Below, piece by piece: positions 58,444 to 64,000 of a stretch of 64,000 nucleotides of DNA. This DNA comes from Hymenochaete sp. R1. Its lineage: Eukaryota > Basidiomycota > Agaricomycetes > Hymenochaetales > Hymenochaetaceae. The stretch is taken from NCBI GenBank assembly GCA_019400425.1, contig JAFREE010000001.1:248001-312000 (forward strand). Reading direction: 5' to 3'. A program made the translations under genes and the position numbers. Within the stretch, counting starts at the first letter, position 1, and each line of letters starts with the position of its first letter. The notes beneath the pieces are model-generated. The model ran no database searches and was not told the origin of the DNA. It saw only the letters and a list, made by a program, of their open reading frames with translations.

Positions 58444-61157
58444 ATGCATCATACGAAACAGACGCTGGCAGGTGCTGCTCTATCCTTACACGTTCCAGCA
58501 TCAATTGCTTCCACCGGCAAGCCTCCAAGTGCAGAAGCAATTTGTCAGGGTTGGGTATTGAAGAAACGAAGGAAGAAACTGCAGGGTATGTTCGTTTTAT
58601 TTGCGTTTTTGATGAAAAGCTTGACAAGAATCGTACAGGTTTCGCCAGGCGTTATTTCGTCCTTCACTGGAATGGAAATCTCACATACTCGTTTGAACCT
58701 GGGTCGACCACGCGGGACCAGATTTATCTACCTGGAGCTGCCATCTCGTCCAGTCCGGGAAGGAAGGACATCCACGTTGACTCCGGAACCGTCACTTTTC
58801 ATATCAAATGTCTGACCTCGGAAGACTTCAGTTATTGGATGGATGGGCTTCGGTAATATGCCTTTTGACACGTTTATGGTATAATTGCGCTAAGGGATAA
58901 CTTACTGCACAGAAAGTTCACACCTACCGGTAGCGAGATGGAGAAAATAGCCGTCAAACGTTCCATGTCAAGAAAGCAAAGTCACGGAGTACATGTAGAA
59001 AGGCTGCAACATGCATCTATCGTCCTTGAAGACATGTCCAAAGTGAATAGTATATTTCACTTGTAGTTCTCTGACCTGTTCAAAGCATGACTCAACAATA
59101 TGATAGACAATCGAAGACATCACTGTCCAATGCTTTCCAGTCGAGGAAGACGAGAGACCGAGCATAGCGAGTGCAGACAGGGCAAAGGTTCCGGCTCATC
59201 CTCATACCACTAAACTTCGAGATGAGAAGGCCCACTCGTCATTCTTGTCTAGGTTCAAGAAGCGTACGTTTATAATTTGTTATATTTGACTTTTTTTTGA
59301 CTCGCATTGTCGTAGCTAATCACCCCGGCAGCCCGAATAACAAGCAAAGCTTCAGCAAAGAAGGCATGCCAACCTCCAATTTATCTTTGCACCTACAGGA
59401 GCAACTAGCGCCACTTATATCACGGCTTCGAGAGCAACATAATATACTTTCAGATCTCTTGCAGAGCCTTTCGCCTGTCACCGCGCACGCCAGGTCTCCT
59501 ATCCAACGCACAATAAACGAGGAAACTATGACACCCGAAAACCCTTCTTGGATGTCAAACAGGTCTTCCATGTCGACAGTCACAGACTCTGGAAGTATTT
59601 GGTTCGACGCAACGAGTGGCGAGGATATAGGCGCTGAAGAATACATTGTTCCAGAAGAGCAGAACGACGAGGAGCCGACATCGAAGTCAAGTATTGCCAA
59701 TGAATCAAGAAGTAGTAGTCACCCAGAAGATGAAACCTCATTCTCCGAGGACATATATGATGGAGAAACGCCCATGGAAAAACCAAACTTACCGGTCGAC
59801 CGTCGAGCCAGGTTACCTAAGAAGACAGCAGGGGACGAGGGCAGTTTATTCGCTGTGTTGAAGAAGAATGTTGGACAAGTGAGACATGTTTAGTGCTCTG
59901 TACAAAGTGTGGTACTGAAAGAATCATCCTAGGACTTATCTAATATTTCCTTCCCGGTCTCTTTCAACGAACCATTGACGTTATTACAACGAGCAGCCGA
60001 GGAGATGGAATACTATGACTTATTAGACCAAGCGGCGTCGGTGTCTGACTGGGTAGAGCGTATGTCCTATGTCGCTGCGTTTGCTGTGTCAGGGTATGCA
60101 TGCACGAAGCATAGATCAGGCCGAAAAGGATTGTAGGCGATATTTTCCCCATATTCCAGATTGAGTTCTGAAGCAAATTTAGCACACCCCTTCTTGGCGA
60201 GACATTCGAGGATAATCGGATAAATTTTCTGTGAGTATGCATTTGGCCATTTTATAGGACCGTAATTGAAGTTAGAAAGGGCGGAGAAGGTTGTTCATAA
60301 ACCACTGGTCATCGCATGCCATGCTTCGGGAAAAGGCTGGGAGCTTAATGCAACATCATCTGGGAAGACAAAATTCTGGGGTTTGTTGCAGCTCCCTTCT
60401 CGACATCGCAAGAAAGACTAATGATGTAATACCAGGGAAAAGTTTTGAAATTATTCCCACTGGCTTGACCAAAGTTCGCATTGGTGAAGATGAATTCGAA
60501 TGGTAAGTCATGATCCACATAATCCCATCGATAATCTATTAACGTCCTAACAGGAATAAACCATCCTCGTTCACCCGGAATCTGATGATGGGCACCAAAT
60601 ACCTTGAACATTGCGGCGAGATGGTGATCACGAATGTCCGCACAGGTGCTCGATGTGTTCTCGACTTCAAGGAGACAGGATACTGGGCATCGACTCCGAA
60701 CGTTGTCACTGGGAATATTGATTCGTCTGACGGCAGAACAATCAGCAAGCTCGAAGGGAAATGGGACGAGGCGATGTCGCAGAAGTTGGATTCTCAACAT
60801 TTGAAAATTCTTTGGCGCGTCTCGCCTTATCCTCGGGATGCCTCGGAGTACTATGGATTCACCTACTTTGGCATCACCTTGAATGAGATCACGCCCGATA
60901 TCAAGGATAAATTACCGAGCACGGACTCTCGTTTCCGACCGGACGTTCGTGCACTAGAAAACGCTGACATTGATGTAGCCGAACGAGAGAAAGCTCGCGT
61001 TGAACAGGGACAACGGGAGCGAAGATTAAATAACAAAGAAACTAAACCTAGGTGGTTCCGACCTATTGAAGGGACAGATGAATGGACGTATGCAGGAGGG
61101 TATTGGGAGGCACGAAGGAATGGGTGGAAGGACGCTGGAATTGATCCTCTTTGGTAG
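58444..61157 (+). CDS. Oxysterol-binding protein-related protein with PH domain (Osh3-like), 741 residues
   Basis: This is a lipid transfer protein thought to exchange sterol or phospholipid against PI4P at membrane contact sites. Exons: 58444-58585, 58639-58852, 58913-59042, 59107-59263, 59316-59878, 59933-60132, 60183-60230, 60280-60380, 60436-60502, 60554-61157 (2226 nt). The PH domain starts near residue 33 ([20 protein letters not shown]) and ends [11 protein letters not shown] Ser-rich linker follows. The ORD contains [40 protein letters not shown], the LGETFED motif and [20 protein letters not shown]. It continues with [20 protein letters not shown] and ends [14 protein letters not shown]. 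The usual EQVSHHPP fingerprint reads EKVVHKPL. The acceptor before it (GAAAG at 60279) was chosen because it alone restores frame. The start is the first Met before the PH domain. Confidence 0.9.
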
Positions 61158-61822
61158 ACAGCCAAATAGTCACTAATAAGGTACTCTTGTAAGTCGTACT
61201 GAAGTTTTGCCTTTAAGAATGACAGAGTGCTGATCTTTGCATCTGGGCATGTGCTTGCATAGATCAAACCTTCATAATTAATTGCATTTACCATGGACAC
61301 GTCTTTATAAGCTAGGACTGGCACTTTCTCGCTGCACCTTGATATTTTGACTGACCAAAAGCTTGCGCGTTCTCTTGCCAGCGAGCCTTGAACTCTTCAT
61401 GTGCCTTCTTTAACATAAACGCAGGCTTCCTGAACCTCAGATTTTCCAGGTCTCATTCAATTCAGGCTGTTCTTTGAGCTGCGCAGACGTTGAAACTATG
61501 CGAAAAAGCACCGATTGGCAAGGGAAGACGTCGCGAACCTGCTTCCAGAACCTTTGGCGCTGATGGAAGCCAAAAATGCGGCCCGTTTCTACTTCTATGA
61601 ATTCAAAATTTTGCACCGACTTTGGCAGGAAAGCTTCTTTTGTCCATTTCTAGTCGTCAGAGCATCGGTCAACTCGGGCGTTCGGTGCGCATGGTCTGTG
61701 TACCCGTACTCCAAAATGCGTGATACTGTCCAATTATTTAAAGCGACTGTCGCATTCGCGAGCGGACCTCCTTTTTCATCTCCCTTTTCTCCCTTTTCTT
61801 CCGTCTCTTACCTGTTTTCACT
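61158..61822 (+). promoter_or_regulatory. Upstream region of the GH3 gene
   Basis: This is 665 nt without a gene. An attatttaaag at about 61733-61743, 80-90 nt before the ATG, could act as a TATA element. The CT-rich leader tccctttttctcccttt-like sequence reaches the start codon. Confidence 0.4.
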
Positions 61823-64000
61823 ATGAAACTAGTCATTCGTTTGTTTCTTTTATCGTCTATCGCATTCGTCAGCTCGCAAAGTAATAAATCATACATTTCA
61901 AAAACAGGTAAAACACGCTCACGCGACCTGTTTTAGGTACCTCCTCCACGGCAACCTCATCTGCCACAGCTTCCCCGAGTAAGCAATGGCAACATGCAGT
62001 ATCATTTTGAATTACATTAACTGGTTTCACTGCAATTTCAGCCGCCAACGTATCGCCAGAATGGCAAATAGCAATAGCAAAGGCGAAAAGTGCCGTGACC
62101 AATCTTACGTTAGAGGACAAAGTAAATCTTGGAACAGGTGAGTTCTGAGTAGGTGGTGTACTTGTCTCCGCTAATTACTCGCATATGCATAGGGGTTGGA
62201 TACTTCAAAGGTATGGATTCTCACGATACCACAGCTGGCTGATGGCCAGACCCACGACAACTAGGACCTTGTATTGGGAATACGCCTGCAATTGATAAAA
62301 TCAATTACCCAGGATTGTGCTTAGAAGGTTCTTGAATATGTCAACACACTTACGGAACTTAATACAATGAAGCCATTTTAGACAGCCCGCTTGGTGTGCG
62401 GTACGCAGATCTAGTATCGGCTTTCCCTCCGTGAGCCTGCTTTTAAATCTTACTAACTTCTGCCAACAGAAACTAACTTCTTTTCTGACAGAGGAATCAA
62501 TGCGGCCGCGACGTGCGTATTACTTTTGCGGAACCCATATCGATTTTTGACAAAAAATCCAGGTTCAATCGTGATCTGATTCGTAGACGCGGTGTTGCAA
62601 TGGGATCCGAACATAGAGGAAAAGGCGTCAACGTTGCACTCGGTCCTTCAATGTTCGGGTTGTAACTTCCCTAATCGCTCATCAAAAGACTGACTTGTGA
62701 ACTGTAGGAATATAATGCGTGCCCCGGCCGCTGGTAGAAATTGGGAAGCTTTTGGTGGAGACCCATATTTGTCAGGGGAGGCTGCGTTTGAGACTATCCA
62801 GGGAATGCAGTCTGCAGGCGTCCAAGCCAACGCTAAGCATTTCATCAACAAGTGAGACCTTGTTTTCTTATCATATACTCCAGCTAACCATTATATCATA
62901 GTGAGCAAGAGCATTCTCGTGAGCAAGAATCATCAAATGTTGACGACAGGTATGTTATCGATTTACGAGAGAAAAAATGTCAGCTAACTTAAGGCAGAAC
63001 GGTACTGCCTCTATTCTTTTCTCCTTTTCTCTTTCGTTGATGATGAGAAGCAACACGAAATATACGCGATTCCGGTGAGCCTACAGAAGCTCGCCCGCAA
63101 CACTAAAACTGACTCAATTTAGTTTTTGAGAAGTGTTCAAGCTGGTGTGGCGTCTTTCATGTGCAGTTACAGTCCGTTCCTTTCCTCTATTGTAGTTAGA
63201 TACATCAGTGACTTGGATGGTATGATATTTGCAGATCAAAGTCAGTATCTCAGATACATTATCCGACCACCACGTAACTCGTCTGATACTATACAGTCAA
63301 CAATACCTACGCATGCGAGAATGACAAGACTCTGAACGGCATTCTAAAGGGAGAGATAGGGTTTCCGGGATGTACGTAATTCGTCTCAATTTCAAGTATC
63401 CTCAGTAAAGTAACAACTGTGGTTTTTCGTCCCAGATGTCATGTCAGGTATGACCTCAAGATTTTCTTTACCATTATAAGACTCAAGCTTCTCTCCAGAT
63501 TGGTATGCCACCCATTCAACAAGCAAAGCAGTCAATTCAGGTCTAGACGTAAGTACTTATGAACGAGATTTAAAAGGAAGTGGTCCAAATATTGCTTGCA
63601 GATGACCATGCCCGGGGACATTGTCCCAATCTTGGGTGGGAGGTATGTTGACATTTCTGTCGGATTTATGTAGCGTAACTGACGTATCTCATTTAGCTAC
63701 TTTGGCCTTGCCCTAGAGATTGCAGTCCAAGCCGGTGACGTATCGGAGGAACGCATCGATGCAAGTCCAATAAATTGCAAGTATCCGTCAGTACCTTACT
63801 TTTCTTTTAGGATCTCGCTACACGTATCCTAGCGGGTTGGTATCTAGTAGGTCAGGACTCGGGATATCCATCCGTCAACTTCAATGCATGGTTGTCCTTT
63901 CTTGGAGAGCATGTCAACGTGCAGGATGATCATGCCAGGTGAATCTTGCTATTTTCCGTTCTTATATCCATTATCAAGCTCACATTGTATTCTTGAGTCT
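61823..64000 (+). CDS. Secreted glycoside hydrolase family 3 beta-glucosidase, 3' end cut by the window edge
   Basis: This enzyme hydrolyses terminal beta-D-glucosyl residues, for example from cello-oligosaccharides. Twenty exons are visible: 61823-61880, 61937-61978, 62042-62137, 62193-62210, 62265-62327, 62382-62430, 62492-62512, 62563-62652, 62708-62851, 62902-62949, 62998-63001, 63051-63074, 63123-63171, 63235-63240, 63297-63371, 63436-63447, 63499-63548, 63602-63642, 63697-63760, 63811-63938; all phases agree. A signal peptide ([18 protein letters not shown]) and a Ser/Thr linker come first. GH3 motifs follow: [50 protein letters not shown] then [40 protein letters not shown], and GYVMSDW with the nucleophile D267. 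Its codon is split by an intron. Exons of 4, 6 and 12 nt are required. The intron 63761-63810 has a GCAAGT donor. The C-terminal domain is outside the window. Confidence 0.93.

Noticed and set aside
1..64000. CRISPR arrays, prophage, bacterial operons or riboswitches
   Set aside because: There are no evenly spaced direct repeats, and the whole window shows spliceosomal introns and fungal gene families.

Overview
The window is nuclear DNA of a fungus, most likely a mushroom-forming basidiomycete (Agaricomycetes). Genes lie close together on both strands. They are cut by roughly 135 short introns, mostly 45-65 nt, with GT(A/G)NGT donors and CTNAC-like branch sites, and several exons are only 4-24 nt long. 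The protein families are eukaryotic and fungal: a Zn2Cys6 regulator, a CHD-type remodeller, TAF1, a fused Ade5,7 enzyme, an oxysterol-binding protein and a GH3 glucosidase. There is no operon, phage, plasmid, CRISPR array or recognisable transposon. All gene models were built by eye: I joined exons by reading frame, splice signals and family motifs. No transcript data were available.

Layout. 1-4006 (-): CHD/Mit1-like chromatin remodeller, cut by the left window edge. 4491-8113 (-): Zn2Cys6 transcription factor with an 8-nt exon. 8732-9587 (+): CCDC97-like protein. 9872-10711 (-): BCL7-like protein. 10978-11059 (-): intron-containing tRNA-Arg(CCG). 11187-13806 (-): acyl-CoA/4-coumarate-CoA ligase-like enzyme, 17 exons. 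14583-16368 (+): membrane CN-hydrolase resembling bacterial Lnt. 17133-17839 (+) and 18058-18643 (-): unrecognised proteins. 20069-25765 (-): 1856-residue low-complexity protein with a Tyr-Glu repeat block. 26278-27331 (+): Nop6-like RNA-binding protein. 28231-30063 (+): syntaxin Sed5. 33272-34680 (+): GpsA-type glycerol-3-phosphate dehydrogenase.

36587-39349 (+): ankyrin/CCCH zinc-finger protein. 40668-43642 (-): Ade5,7 purine enzyme. 43940-45725 (-): unrecognised Ser/Pro-rich protein. 46757-47585 (-): microsomal glutathione S-transferase. 48368-50073 (+): Rrb1/GRWD1 ribosome-assembly WD40 protein. 50146-51425 (-): PA28/REG proteasome activator, built from ten small exons. 51764-55415 (+): TAF1. 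55587-56510 (+): urease accessory protein UreF. 56956-57948 (-): Ayr1-like short-chain dehydrogenase. 58444-61157 (+): PH-domain oxysterol-binding protein. 61823 to the right edge (+): secreted GH3 beta-glucosidase, truncated, with exons of 4, 6 and 12 nt.

The genes do not form one pathway. Several are paired head to head and may share promoters: TF/CCDC97, ligase/Lnt-like, 1856-residue protein/Nop6, MGST/Rrb1, PA28/TAF1 and Ayr1/ORP. Chromatin and transcription are well represented (CHD, BCL7-like, TAF1, TF), as is lipid and membrane metabolism (ligase, GpsA, Ayr1, ORP, Lnt-like). The most unusual signal is splicing: reading-frame-restoring microexons of 4-15 nt in four unrelated genes, about five GC-AG introns, and many introns that are a multiple of three and lack in-frame stops. 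Long gene-free stretches lie at 30.06-33.27, 34.68-36.59, 18.64-20.07 and 39.35-40.67 kb.
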